Shown piece by piece: positions 7,779 to 16,333 of a stretch of DNA of 64,000 nt. The position numbers and the translations under genes were made by a program. The stretch spans positions 1,877,548 through 1,941,547 of the forward strand of contig NZ_LKAQ01000004.1 of assembly GCF_001874525.1 (NCBI RefSeq), written 5' to 3'. Positions within the stretch are counted from its first letter, which is position 1. Each line of letters opens with the position of its first letter. The notes beneath the pieces are model-generated. The model made no database searches. It was not told the origin of the DNA and saw only the letters and a list, made by a program, of their open reading frames with translations. The DNA is from Pseudodesulfovibrio hydrargyri (GTDB lineage: Bacteria; Desulfobacterota; Desulfovibrionia; Desulfovibrionales; Desulfovibrionaceae).

Positions 7779-9291
7779 TGGCATGCACTCCTGTGGGTCC
7801 ATGGAACTTGCCGTGGATTTTTTTCGAGAGGAAAGGGTAGAAGACGACGAGCGCGATCAGGGCGATGATGATCTGGGCGATGGGCCGCCCGAAGAAGCTG
7901 CCCCAGATGTTGCCCGCGGCCGTACCTATGAGCCAGCTTTGGACAAAGCCCTGCTCGGCGATGGGGCCGAGAATGATGCCCAGCACGATGGGAGAGGGCG
8001 GGAAGCCGAACCGGTTGAGAATCCAGCCGACGCCTCCCAGGCAGACCATGATCAGCGAGTCGCCCACGTTGTTGTTGATGGCGAAGGAACCGACGACGCA
8101 CATGAAGGCGATGACCGGGACCAGAATCGACTTGGAAAACGTGGCGATGGAGCGATAGGCGTATTTGCCGATAAGCAGTCCGACCGGAAACATCAGCAGG
8201 GTGGCCAGCAGCAGGCCGAAAATGAAGGTGTAGACGATGCCGCCTTCATCGCTGAAAAGGGCCGGGCCCGTCTTCACCCCCTGCACGAGCAGCGCTCCCA
8301 TGATGACCGCGTCGGGCGGGGTGCCGGGGATGCCGAGCACCAGCGTGGGGATGAAGCCGCCGCCCACGGTGGCGTTGTTGGCCGCTTCGGTGCAGAAGAT
8401 TCCGGACGGTTCGCCCTTGCCGAAATTTGCCGACCGAGGCGAGGAGCGCTTGGCCTCGGAGTAGGATATCAGGCTAGCTATGGAGCCGCCCGCGCCGGGC
8501 AGGATGCCGACCAGGGAGCCCAACACGGAGCTGCGGAACAGATTCCATTTGTCGTTGAGGGCGTATCTCGAGGCCTCCTTGAGTCGGAACCCCTTGCCTT
8601 TCCTGGGCATGTCCAGATGCCGGGTGCGGGTCATGACCAGGTCCAGGAGCACGGGGACGCAGTACAGGCCGATCAGCGCGGAAACGATATCGATTCCGCC
8701 CAGCAGCAACTCCGAATCAAAGGTATAGCGCACGTCGCCGCCGATAACGGCCACGCCCACTGTGGAACAGAGCATGCCGAAGCTGGCTCCGGCCCAGCCC
8801 TTGAGCAGGCTTCCTTCGGAGAGGGCGGAAATCAGGGTCAAGCCGAACAGGGCCAGCCAGAAATATTCGACCGGGCCGAAGCGCAGCGCCAACTCGGCCA
8901 GCATCGGTGCGAAGAACAACAGAAAAAGCGCCCCGATGACGCCACCCACGACCGAGGCGATGGTGCCGCAGGTGACGGCCAGGTCGCCGTCTCCGCGTTT
9001 CGCCATGGGAAATCCGTCGAATGTGGTCGCGATGGCGGAAGGCGTGCCCGGCGTGTTCACCAGAATGGCGGCAAAGGAACCCCCGTAGATGGCGCCGGTG
9101 TAGATTGCGCCCAGCATGATCAGTGCGGACGCCGGGTGCATGGTGAAAGTCAGTGGCACGAGAACGGCCACGGCCATAGTCGCCGAGAGGCCCGGAAGCG
9201 CTCCGATGATGGTGCCGGCCACTATTCCGGCGATACACAGCATCAGGTTCAGCGGAGTCAGCACCTCCAGGATATATTCGATACCTGCCAT
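7768..9291 (-). CDS. tctA: Tripartite tricarboxylate transporter large permease TctA
   Basis: A 507-residue integral membrane protein with about a dozen hydrophobic helices, the full TctA length. Family blocks are clear: GTIIGALPGLSATMAVAVL near the N-terminus, GAIYGGSFAAILVNTPGTP, GILPGAGGSIASLISY and LGIPGTPPDAVIMGAL, the paired Gly/Pro-rich loops of this family. It moves organic acids inward with protons or sodium once delivered by the binding protein. AAGGA precedes the ATG. A hairpin (9308-9338) separates it from tctC in the same transcript. Confidence 0.95.
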   Translation of the reverse strand: MAGIEYILEVLTPLNLMLCIAGIVAGTIIGALPGLSATMAVAVLVPLTFTMHPASALIMLGAIYTGAIYGGSFAAILVNTPGTPSAIATTFDGFPMAKRGDGDLAVTCGTIASVVGGVIGALFLLFFAPMLAELALRFGPVEYFWLALFGLTLISALSEGSLLKGWAGASFGMLCSTVGVAVIGGDVRYTFDSELLLGGIDIVSALIGLYCVPVLLDLVMTRTRHLDMPRKGKGFRLKEASRYALNDKWNLFRSSVLGSLVGILPGAGGSIASLISYSEAKRSSPRSANFGKGEPSGIFCTEAANNATVGGGFIPTLVLGIPGTPPDAVIMGALLVQGVKTGPALFSDEGGIVYTFIFGLLLATLLMFPVGLLIGKYAYRSIATFSKSILVPVIAFMCVVGSFAINNNVGDSLIMVCLGGVGWILNRFGFPPSPIVLGIILGPIAEQGFVQSWLIGTAAGNIWGSFFGRPIAQIIIALIALVVFYPFLSKKIHGKFHGPTGVHANEN

Positions 9292-9307
9292 GTTGCATCC
9301 TTGTTGT

Positions 9308-9338
9308 GAGGCGCGCGGCGGCGTGCGCCGCGCGCCTC
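9308..9338 (-). promoter_or_regulatory. Intercistronic hairpin between tctC and tctA
   Basis: A perfect 13-bp stem (GAGGCGCGCGGCG and its complement) with a 5-base loop, between tctC and tctA in one operon and without a T-run. Such hairpins often protect an upstream binding-protein message from 3' decay and lower expression of the downstream permease; that role is inferred. Confidence 0.75.
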
Positions 9339-9432
9339 TGCTAGAGTCCGTTTGTCCTTGTGGGCAAGGATTGTGAAAAAAAGAACTTTACCGCGTAAAA
9401 AAACTCTTCCCCGAGACGGCGGCCTTTCGCGG

Positions 9433-10383
9433 CTACTTGATCAGTTTGAGTTCCTTGGCGACCTCGTAATAATTCACTTTCAGCTTATCGAGAAAGGCGG
9501 GAATCTCGTCGTAGGGGACGTCCACCATGGTGAATCCCGCCTGAACCATCTGCTCGCGGAATTTCTGGTCGTGATTGAGCTTGTCGAGCATGGCGGAGAC
9601 CTCTTCGCGGGTCGTTTCGTTCGAGGCCTTGGGAAGGGCCAGGCCGCGATACGCGCCGCCGACGAAATCATAGCCCAGTTCCTTGAACGTGGGGACGCCG
9701 GGGAACAGCGGGTGGCGGGTTTCGCCGGCTATGGCAAGCAGGCGGACCTTGTCTCCCTGCGCGATGCCCACGGTGGTGTAGCCCCAGTGCGCGGCGACCT
9801 GGCCGCCCAGCATGGCCATGGCCGCGTCGCCGGTGGTCTTGAAGGGAATGTAGGTGGTCTTGATCTCCGCGATCTTGTCGAAACGGGTCTTGGCGAAATG
9901 GTTGTTGGAGTAGGAGCCCGTCCCGGCAAAGGTGATCATGCCGGGATTATCCTTGGCGGCCTGGACGAGGTCGGCCAGCGTCTTGAACTTGCTGTCGGCG
10001 GGGACGACGATGGCGTCCGGGGTGTAGTGGAAGAAATATACGTTGATGATGTCCTCCAGATTGAAGCCGTTTCCTTTTTGCAGGGGCTTGAGGACGATAT
10101 GGGGAAGGTTGGTGCCCATGATGGTGTAGCCGTCGGCGGGATACTGCTGCAGGGAACTCCATCCCACGGCGCCGCCGCCGCCCGGTTTGTATTGGATGAC
10201 CATGCTCTTGCCGAACAGGCGGCGGAAATTCGCCTGTTGTATGCGGGCCGAAATATCGGATTCGCCTCCGGGGCCGAACGGAACCACGTAGGTGATGTCC
10301 TTTTCCGGATAACCGGCCAGGGCGGAGCCGAACGTGATGAGAATGAATGCCAGGGCCACAGTCAGATTCCATAAGGATTTCAT
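9433..10383 (-). CDS. tctC: Tripartite tricarboxylate transporter binding protein TctC
   Basis: A 316-residue periplasmic protein with a signal peptide (cleavage near GSALAGYP) and the Bug/TctC fold. Family markers are ITYVVPFGPGGESDI near the N-terminus, VIQYKPGGGGAVGW and FAGTGSYSNNHFAKTR. It captures the anion and hands it to TctAB. GGAG precedes the ATG. It lies between suyB and tctA, and each flanking intercistronic gap contains a hairpin, consistent with a separately tuned level of binding protein. The ligand is inferred to be sulfolactate from the neighbours. Confidence 0.93.
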   Translation of the reverse strand: MKSLWNLTVALAFILITFGSALAGYPEKDITYVVPFGPGGESDISARIQQANFRRLFGKSMVIQYKPGGGGAVGWSSLQQYPADGYTIMGTNLPHIVLKPLQKGNGFNLEDIINVYFFHYTPDAIVVPADSKFKTLADLVQAAKDNPGMITFAGTGSYSNNHFAKTRFDKIAEIKTTYIPFKTTGDAAMAMLGGQVAAHWGYTTVGIAQGDKVRLLAIAGETRHPLFPGVPTFKELGYDFVGGAYRGLALPKASNETTREEVSAMLDKLNHDQKFREQMVQAGFTMVDVPYDEIPAFLDKLKVNYYEVAKELKLIK

Positions 10384-10407
10384 ACCAAAAACTCCTGTTG
10401 GATAAGA

Positions 10408-10434
10408 CAGTGGGCGGTATGGTACCGCCCACTG
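10408..10434 (-). promoter_or_regulatory. Intercistronic hairpin between suyB and tctC
   Basis: A perfect 12-bp stem (CAGTGGGCGGTA and its complement) with a 3-base loop, lying between the suyB stop and the tctC ribosome binding site. No T-run is present, so it is more likely an RNA-processing or stability element than a full terminator. Confidence 0.75.
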
Positions 10435-10465
10435 ATATGTTTCTGCGATCGTACCCCGAGTCCTC

Positions 10466-11629
10466 CTAGGCGCTCCGGTACAGCTTGGTCATCACGAATT
10501 CCCGGTGACCGAGGACTTCCGCACTGGTCAGGCGGCCGTTGGCGGTATCGATCATCAGGTCCAGCAGCTTTTCGCCTGCCTGATCCAGGTTCATCTCGCG
10601 GCGCAGGATGCCGGAGACGTCCAGGTCGATGTGCTCGCCCATGGTGCGCACGGTGCGGGGGTTCGCCCCCAGCTTGATGACGGGAAGAACGGGGTTGCCG
10701 ATGATGTTGCCCTGCCCGGTGGGGAAGAAGTGCACGACCGCGCCGGCGGCGGCGCACAAGGTGACCATTTCCGCCGCCGCGGACGAGGAGTCCATGAACC
10801 ACAGGCCGGGCCCCATGGGGGCTTCCGCCGGTTCCAGACAGCCCTCCACCATGCATTTCCTGCCGATCTTCTGGATGTTGCCCAGGGCCTTTTCCTCGAT
10901 CGTGGTCAGGCCGCCGAGGATGTTTCCCTTCGTGGGTTGGGAGTCGGACAGGTCGTTGGTCTTGTTGGCGACGATGAAGTCGTTGTAGTCGTTCCACATC
11001 TTCATGAACGCCTCGCCGACCTCCGGCGTCTTGCAACGGGCCTCCACCAGGCGTTCGCCGCCGGTGATTTCCGACGTTTCGCCAAAGAGCAGCGTGTTGC
11101 CCATTTCGTACAGCGTATCAAAGGCGTTGCCCACGGTGGGGTTCGAGGCGATGCCGGACGTGGTGTCGGACTCGCCGCACTTGCAGGAGACCAGCAGTTC
11201 CTTGACGTCGCATTCCACACGTTGCAGCTCGGTGGCCCATTGCACCAGTTCCTTGGCCTTGCGCGAAGCGGCGCAAATGGTGTTGTGGTCGCCGTTCTGC
11301 TCGATGGAGAATCCGAACACGGGCTTGCCGGTCTTGGCGATGCCGTCGGTGATGACCTTGGTCCATTCCGGTTCGATGCCGATGACCACGACGGCCGCCA
11401 CGTTGGGATTGCAGCCCGTGCCGATCAGGGTCCGGAAATGCAGTTCCAGGTCCTTGCCGAATTGCAGGCGTCCATAGTGGTGGGGCAGGGCGAGGGTGCC
11501 CTTCACGTTGTTGGCCACCGCCTCGCTTGCCGCGTTGCCCAGGTCGTCGAGGGGGAGAATCACGACATGGTTGCGCACTCCCACGCGGCCGTTTTCGCGA
11601 CGGTATCCCAGAATCTTGGTGCTTTTCAT
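10466..11629 (-). CDS. suyB: (2R)-sulfolactate sulfo-lyase large subunit SuyB (UxaA family)
   Basis: A 387-residue protein of the altronate/galactarate dehydratase C-terminal family. Its sequence ([75 protein letters not shown]) agrees, as I recall it, with SuyB more than with altronate dehydratase. SuyAB splits sulfolactate into pyruvate and sulfite; conserved Cys residues probably hold an iron centre. A separate small SAF-domain subunit lies just upstream, as in characterised suyAB loci. The chosen ATG follows the suyA stop by two bases with AAGGTGG before it; a GTG at 11638 is less likely. A dehydratase for another sugar acid is the main alternative. Confidence 0.82.
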   Translation of the reverse strand: MKSTKILGYRRENGRVGVRNHVVILPLDDLGNAASEAVANNVKGTLALPHHYGRLQFGKDLELHFRTLIGTGCNPNVAAVVVIGIEPEWTKVITDGIAKTGKPVFGFSIEQNGDHNTICAASRKAKELVQWATELQRVECDVKELLVSCKCGESDTTSGIASNPTVGNAFDTLYEMGNTLLFGETSEITGGERLVEARCKTPEVGEAFMKMWNDYNDFIVANKTNDLSDSQPTKGNILGGLTTIEEKALGNIQKIGRKCMVEGCLEPAEAPMGPGLWFMDSSSAAAEMVTLCAAAGAVVHFFPTGQGNIIGNPVLPVIKLGANPRTVRTMGEHIDLDVSGILRREMNLDQAGEKLLDLMIDTANGRLTSAEVLGHREFVMTKLYRSA

Positions 11630-11631
11630 TT

Positions 11632-11916
11632 CTACCACCTTTTGGTCTTTACATTGTGGACATGGAGATGTTCGCCGGCCTTGATGGGCATCACCGCGCG
11701 GCCGATGTCGGTCCCGTACTTGATGACGGTGTCGTCCTTGGCCAGAGGCTTGAGAGCGATCTTGTGACCGATGGGGATGTCTTCGAGCACATCGAACGTC
11801 ACGGTCTTGTCTTCCGCCATGATCCAGCCGTTGAGCTTTTGGCCGGCCTTGACGCCTTCCACGACGACTACGCCAACCGAGTCGCCCGCTTCATGCACCA
11901 GAAAATGAATGTCCAT
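11632..11916 (-). CDS. suyA: (2R)-sulfolactate sulfo-lyase small subunit SuyA (SAF domain)
   Basis: A 94-residue SAF-domain protein, the size of known SuyA. The sequence shows [14 protein letters not shown], then [20 protein letters not shown], and ends in [12 protein letters not shown], the pattern of the N-terminal domain of UxaA-type dehydratases carried here as a separate chain. It would form the small subunit of the sulfolactate lyase with SuyB. GGAGGT precedes the ATG at 11916 with a short gap; frames extending upstream to 12195 are not supported. It is the first gene of the leftward suyAB-tctCAB operon, divergent from the GntR regulator. Confidence 0.83.
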   Translation of the reverse strand: MDIHFLVHEAGDSVGVVVVEGVKAGQKLNGWIMAEDKTVTFDVLEDIPIGHKIALKPLAKDDTVIKYGTDIGRAVMPIKAGEHLHVHNVKTKRW

Positions 11917-11954
11917 TTTGACCTCCTTGGTCTGTTTGAGTCTGTGGTAATATA

Positions 11955-11966
11955 TCTTATATAAGA
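11955..11966. promoter_or_regulatory. Candidate operator 1, palindrome TCTTATATAAGA
   Basis: A perfect 12-base palindrome, 39 bases before the suyA start codon, abutting a TTGACG on the minus strand (11967-11972) that resembles a -35 element. A regulator bound here would cover the suyA promoter. It is probably the binding site of the adjacent GntR/UTRA protein, but this is inference. Confidence 0.4.
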
Positions 11967-12065
11967 CGTCAACCGGCAAAATAAAAAAAGGCACATCGGT
12001 GAAAAGCGCGGAACCATGGGCATGGAAGGCGGACTGCTTCGCCCGGCAATGGACAGATTGCTTTT

Positions 12066-12083
12066 GTATATGATATAATATAC
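12066..12083. promoter_or_regulatory. Candidate operator 2, GTATAT-N6-ATATAC
   Basis: Half-sites GTATAT and ATATAC are exact complements separated by six AT bases. The site is about 110 bases from the first palindrome, in the middle of the divergent region, and could serve cooperative binding or autoregulation of the GntR gene. Confidence 0.35.
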
Positions 12084-12348
12084 TGTCTGGATCAAGCAAC
12101 GAAACCGAACGAGGCAGATCCAGCCGCCCTGTGGGCGGGAACGGACACTGCGTCATTGTTGACAATCGCGCCGCGACGTGTTGAACGCGGTTCACCTGTC
12201 ATAGTTCGTTCGAAGCCGGGCGCGGCACCCGGCGGCGAGCGGCTCGCGCCCCTGGTCGAAAAAAGGGGCGCCGCGGATGCTGTGCCGTCTGCGCAAAAGT
12301 CAGTCTATATGGGTCGAACTACATACCGGTCGGAGAATTGAAGAAATA

Positions 12349-13089
12349 ATGAGAGCCTTGAAATCCACCCCCTTGTACAAGCAGGTGAAGGCGTCCATCT
12401 TATCAAGGATGGCGGAGGGAGAATGGGCTCCCGGCACCTTCCTTCCCTGTGAGACGGATTTGGCAAAGGAGTACCAGGTGAGCCACGGCACCTTGCGGCG
12501 CGCCCTGGATTCGCTGACCCGGGAACACAAGCTGACGCGCTACCAGGGCAAGGGCACGGCCGTGGCCTTGCTGGACTCCGATCAGGCCTTGTTCAAATTC
12601 TTTCAAATCCATCGGGAAGACGGCGTCTGCCCGCTGCCCACGTCAATGAACATCCGCGTCACGCGGGGATCGGGCGAGCGGGACGGCGCCACGGCGAAAG
12701 AGGCCGACGCCCTGAACATGGAGGTCGGCGACGACGTCATCCGCATCCGGAGAATCCGCATCGTGGACAACCTCCCGCTGTTCAATGAATATATCACCGT
12801 GCCCCATCGTTTGTTCCAGGGGCTTGAGGACGAGTCTTTGGAATCCATCCCCAACACGCTCTACGATTATTTCCAAAGGAAATACAACGTCACCATTTCC
12901 CGCGCCAGGGAACTGGTCAGTGCGGTGGAGGCCTCGGCGGAAGATGCCAGGCGATTGTCCATCGAGGCAGGGAAACCCATCCTCCGGGTGGAACGGGTGG
13001 CCTACGACATCACGGACAGGCCGGTGGAGCACCGCATCACCCATATGCTGACGCAGGGGTATTACTACTACGCCGAACTGGGGGGCTAG
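12349..13089 (+). CDS. GntR-family transcriptional regulator, HutC/UTRA subfamily
   Basis: A 246-residue regulator. Residues 1-75 form a winged helix-turn-helix of GntR type (STPLYKQVKASILSRM, EWAPGTFLPCETDLAKEY, VSHGTLRRALDSL). Residues from about 90 form a UTRA ligand-binding domain (VGDDVIRIRRIRIVDNLPLF, then GKPILRVERVAYDITDRPVE). Such proteins usually repress neighbouring catabolic operons until the substrate binds. It is divergent from suyA, so control of the sulfolactate operon is the natural inference. The ATG at 12349 fits the domain start; the frame continues upstream without supporting signals. Confidence 0.88.
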   Translation: MRALKSTPLYKQVKASILSRMAEGEWAPGTFLPCETDLAKEYQVSHGTLRRALDSLTREHKLTRYQGKGTAVALLDSDQALFKFFQIHREDGVCPLPTSMNIRVTRGSGERDGATAKEADALNMEVGDDVIRIRRIRIVDNLPLFNEYITVPHRLFQGLEDESLESIPNTLYDYFQRKYNVTISRARELVSAVEASAEDARRLSIEAGKPILRVERVAYDITDRPVEHRITHMLTQGYYYYAELGG

Positions 13090-13166
13090 GCCGTTACCGC
13101 CGAACGGCTGCGGGATGCGGAAGAGGGAGATCACCCGCCGTGTTTCGCGGCGGTGAAGCGTACCGG

Positions 13167-13194
13167 CGATGCCCGCCCGAACGTGCGGGCATCG
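13167..13194. terminator. Hairpin between the convergent gntR and GlmS-like genes
   Basis: CGATGCCCGC and its complement GCGGGCATCG make a perfect 10-bp stem with an 8-base loop. A second, imperfect hairpin (TCACCCGCCG with CGGCGGTGA) lies at 13131-13156. Neither has a T-run, but the position between two converging stop codons fits bidirectional termination. Confidence 0.5.
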
Positions 13195-13220
13195 TCGGCT
13201 CCGGCCGCTTCCCGCGTTGC

Positions 13221-16046
13221 CTAGCCCTGCGGCCTGCTGATGCCGACGGTGACGGTTTTGGCCTGGTGGCGGATGGTGTCTATGGGGCGGGTCATTTCCT
13301 CGATGGCCTTGTTCAGGATGGTCAGGATGTCGGGCAGGCGGGCCTCGGTGGCCTGGATGGCCCGGGCCTGGTTGACCAGCCAGAGCATGTAGTTGGCCAG
13401 GGATGCGGCCACCCGGGCGGGCAGGGCCGAGTCCGTGGCGCCCGAGGCGATGCGCTCGACGCATTCGTTCAGGGCGATGAGCAGTTTTTCGCGATCGAAG
13501 GTGGTGTTGCCCTCGAGCATCCCGCCGATGAGCACCCGGGCCCTGCGGAACGGCTCGGCGTGGCCGTCGATGGCCTTGGCGGCGGACACGCCCCACCAGT
13601 GCCCGGCCACGGTCTCGAGCACGAAATCCAGGCCGCCGCCCGCGCGCGGCACCTTGACCGTGGCCTCGGCCACCCGGTCGAAGCGGTCCTCGTCCTCGGC
13701 GCAAAACACGATGGGCGAGCCGTTGTGCGCCTTGAAGATCGTCGTCTCCTTGACCGTGTCCGTAACGACCATCTCCGGCAAATCCGAGGCCATGACCAGG
13801 GTCAGGGGCTCGGTGGACAGGTCGATGTGCTTCTTGTCCTCCGTGACGTCGCACGGGATGGATTTATAGCATAATTCCGATAGCTTGATGCGCACCTCCT
13901 GGGCCGCCACGCAGTTGGCGCCGTTGCCGACCAGGGCCCAGTAGCGGTGCACGGGCGCGTACTTGCGGGCCACCTCGGCGATCTGTTCCTTGTTCTCCAG
14001 GACCTTGTCGATCCTCGCGGGCAGTCCTTCCAACGCCTCGATTTCCTTGAGGATGGCCCCCTTGTCCATGGTCCCGAGGATGTCCGCCAGCCAGAGGGAG
14101 AGCAGCTTGCCCGCCGCGATCTGGGAGTAGAACGCCTTGGTCGAGGCCACGGCCATCTCCACGTCCCGGCCGTTGCTCGTGTAGATGTGCGAGTCCGACT
14201 TCTGGACCAGGGGCGAGTTGCGCCGGTTGACGATGCAGTTGACCCACGCGCCCCGGTCGCGGCACAGGTCCACCACCCGGTTGGTGTCCGTGGTCGTGCC
14301 CGACTGCGACACCGGGATCAGGAACACGTCGTCCATGCCCTCGTCGCCCATGAACCCGATGAGTTCGCTGCCGGTGTAGGACTCGATGGCCATGCCGGTG
14401 TCGGCCAGGGTGCGGCGCAGCAGCCGGGCCACGGCCATGGCGGCCACGGCGGCCGTGCCCTGGCCCACGCAGATGATCCGCCGGATGGGCCGGGTCTTGT
14501 CCCGGAACCGCCCGACCAGGGCCGGGCCGCGCCCGAATCCTTCGGGCAGAAACTCCACGCCGCCGTTTTTCTTGAGATATTTACCGTGCAGGGTGTTGCG
14601 CACCGAGTCCGGGGCCTCGTGGATTTCCTTCTCGATGTAGTGGGCGTACTCGCCCCGGAAGATGTCGCGCGAGAAGATCTCGATCGTTTCCTCGGCCAGG
14701 GCCACGGGCTCGCCGTTGTCCAGGTAGCGGGCCACGGGCACGGCGTCCGCGGGGTCGGTGTCGCGCAGGACCACGGACACCCCGCCCTGGCGGTGCACGG
14801 CCACCGGGAAGGACGACCGCGCCCGGGCGGCCATGCCGTAGGCCTCGCTGGCCACCAGCCAGCCGTCCTGCGTGCGGCCGATGTAAAAGGACTGGCCCGA
14901 CCCCTTCTGGGCCAGGAACTGCGAGTCGAAGTCGTTCAAATTCTGCATGACCACGGCCAGGGACCCCTCGCAGCGCCTGAGCACGTTGCGGAACCGCTCC
15001 TCGGCGTCGTCGCTCTCCTCCACGCCCAGGTGGAAGAGCACGGGCAGGATCTTGGCGTCGGTCGAGATGGCCGACGGGATGTGCGCCCCCTTGGACAGGA
15101 CCGATTCCTCCACCAGGGTGCGGTAGTTGTCCACGTCGCCGTTGAGCACGAACATGGTCTTTTCCAGCCCCGTGGACATGTCGCCCTCGACCAGGCCGTC
15201 CACCGGATGGCAGTTGGGCACCGAGATGATCCCGTTGGACGCCCAGCGGGTGTGGGCGATGATGTTCAGCGTCCGCAGCCCCTGGGACATGGTCCACAAC
15301 AGCTCGTCATGCTTGATGAATTCGCGCAGAGCCGCGCCGTTGTCCCCGAGTTGGCCGACCAGCTGGGCGACCTTGTACAGGAAGCGGCAGGCGGTCCGGC
15401 CGTCGGCGAGCTTGCGCACCAGCACCTGGCGGGTGTCCGCGTTGCCGATGGACGAGCGGTCGGCCAATTCCTGTTTCTGAGCGGCGGTCAGACCGGCCTC
15501 CGGGTCCACGCCCTCGGGCAGGACGAATGCCAGGGCCACGCCCGCCGAGTCGCGGCCGCGCACCTCGAGCTTGTCGATGGACTGGAGCACCTGCTCGGCC
15601 CCCCAGGCCAGAAAATGCCGGTCCCGCGCATCCACGTCCCCGGCCAGGTCCTTGGGCATCAGCGCCAGCGTCCGGTCCACGTTGACCAGCACCTCGCGCT
15701 CGATCTGCCACAGATAGTCGTCCAACGCCTCGCGCAGCGACTCCAACTCGTCCGTGCGCGGCCCCTGCTCCAGCTTCACGGCCGCCGCTTTGCGCAACGC
15801 CCGGATGGTGTCCCGGATGGACGACAACGCCCCCAGCGCCTCCGCATCCCCCACCAGCCGCATGTGCACCCCGAACGACATCAGATCATAAAACCGACCC
15901 GCCAGCTCATTCAGCGGCTTGGACGCCGCGAGGAGGTCCGGGGTCTCGCGCACGGCGGAGAAGGCGTTTTCGAGGGTGAGGAGCCAGCCGGTGTCCGGCG
16001 TTTCCAACCATTTTTTATTGCTCAAGAAACTGGCGATACCACACAT
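13221..16046 (-). CDS. Extended GlmS-type glutamine amidotransferase/SIS-domain protein (941 residues)
   Basis: The protein begins MCGIASF, so a catalytic N-terminal Cys would follow removal of Met, as in GlmS. Between this strand and the next family block (LEVRGRDSAGVAL, about residue 165) lies some 140 residues of mostly helical sequence absent from ordinary GlmS. Further blocks are HTRWASNG, LNGDVDNY, the first SIS domain (SQSGTTTDTN, AVASTKAFYSQ), a second SIS domain, and an AKTVTVG end equivalent to the GlmS catalytic Lys region. It likely makes glucosamine-6-phosphate or a related amino sugar. It is about 330 residues longer than typical GlmS. The start is fixed by the Cys requirement although the GGAG lies 12 bases away. 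Confidence 0.8.
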   Translation of the reverse strand: MCGIASFLSNKKWLETPDTGWLLTLENAFSAVRETPDLLAASKPLNELAGRFYDLMSFGVHMRLVGDAEALGALSSIRDTIRALRKAAAVKLEQGPRTDELESLREALDDYLWQIEREVLVNVDRTLALMPKDLAGDVDARDRHFLAWGAEQVLQSIDKLEVRGRDSAGVALAFVLPEGVDPEAGLTAAQKQELADRSSIGNADTRQVLVRKLADGRTACRFLYKVAQLVGQLGDNGAALREFIKHDELLWTMSQGLRTLNIIAHTRWASNGIISVPNCHPVDGLVEGDMSTGLEKTMFVLNGDVDNYRTLVEESVLSKGAHIPSAISTDAKILPVLFHLGVEESDDAEERFRNVLRRCEGSLAVVMQNLNDFDSQFLAQKGSGQSFYIGRTQDGWLVASEAYGMAARARSSFPVAVHRQGGVSVVLRDTDPADAVPVARYLDNGEPVALAEETIEIFSRDIFRGEYAHYIEKEIHEAPDSVRNTLHGKYLKKNGGVEFLPEGFGRGPALVGRFRDKTRPIRRIICVGQGTAAVAAMAVARLLRRTLADTGMAIESYTGSELIGFMGDEGMDDVFLIPVSQSGTTTDTNRVVDLCRDRGAWVNCIVNRRNSPLVQKSDSHIYTSNGRDVEMAVASTKAFYSQIAAGKLLSLWLADILGTMDKGAILKEIEALEGLPARIDKVLENKEQIAEVARKYAPVHRYWALVGNGANCVAAQEVRIKLSELCYKSIPCDVTEDKKHIDLSTEPLTLVMASDLPEMVVTDTVKETTIFKAHNGSPIVFCAEDEDRFDRVAEATVKVPRAGGGLDFVLETVAGHWWGVSAAKAIDGHAEPFRRARVLIGGMLEGNTTFDREKLLIALNECVERIASGATDSALPARVAASLANYMLWLVNQARAIQATEARLPDILTILNKAIEEMTRPIDTIRHQAKTVTVGISRPQG

Positions 16047-16333
16047 GGCGGTCGTATACTCCTGGTGGATGGTTTCAATCTAGGGCGGCAGGGCGGCGCG
16101 GATGACATGGTGCGCCGGGCATCCTGCCCGCGTCCTGAATTACTGTACATGGTGGCCCTTGGCAAGGGCGCGGCCGGGAGCCGGGCCGGGGCTTCGAAAA
16201 ATGCGATGGGTCGGGCGGTTTTGCATAGAAAAAGTGATTAGAACAATCTTTTCAATATGTAATGGACATGGTATGGTTCGCTCAAATTCCTGGTCAAATC
16301 GTGGAGGAACATGGCGAAACGAAGGGGGGCGGC
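16047..16333. promoter_or_regulatory. Divergent region between the GlmS-like and binding-protein genes
   Basis: Holds the promoters for two divergent genes. The right part (about 16215-16275) is AT-rich and the likeliest promoter zone for the binding-protein operon. No clear operator or RNA structure was recognised. Confidence 0.35.

Larger units (their letters stand above)
11917..12348. promoter_or_regulatory. Divergent control region between suyA and the GntR regulator
   Basis: A 432-base intergenic region. It is AT-rich at 11945-12000 and 12060-12085, against GC-rich DNA around it, and holds two symmetric candidate operator sites annotated separately. No credible small gene was seen. The promoters for suyA (leftward) and gntR (rightward) must lie here. 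Confidence 0.6.

Noticed and set aside
10466..11629. Altronate dehydratase as the name for this gene
   Set aside because: The N-terminal SAF domain is a separate small gene, sugar-acid catabolic genes are absent, and the sequence agrees better with SuyB as remembered. It stays an alternative.
13947..16241. A 764-codon plus-strand frame antisense to the GlmS-like gene
   Set aside because: It is the complement of a gene with clear amidotransferase and SIS motifs; the translation has no family features.
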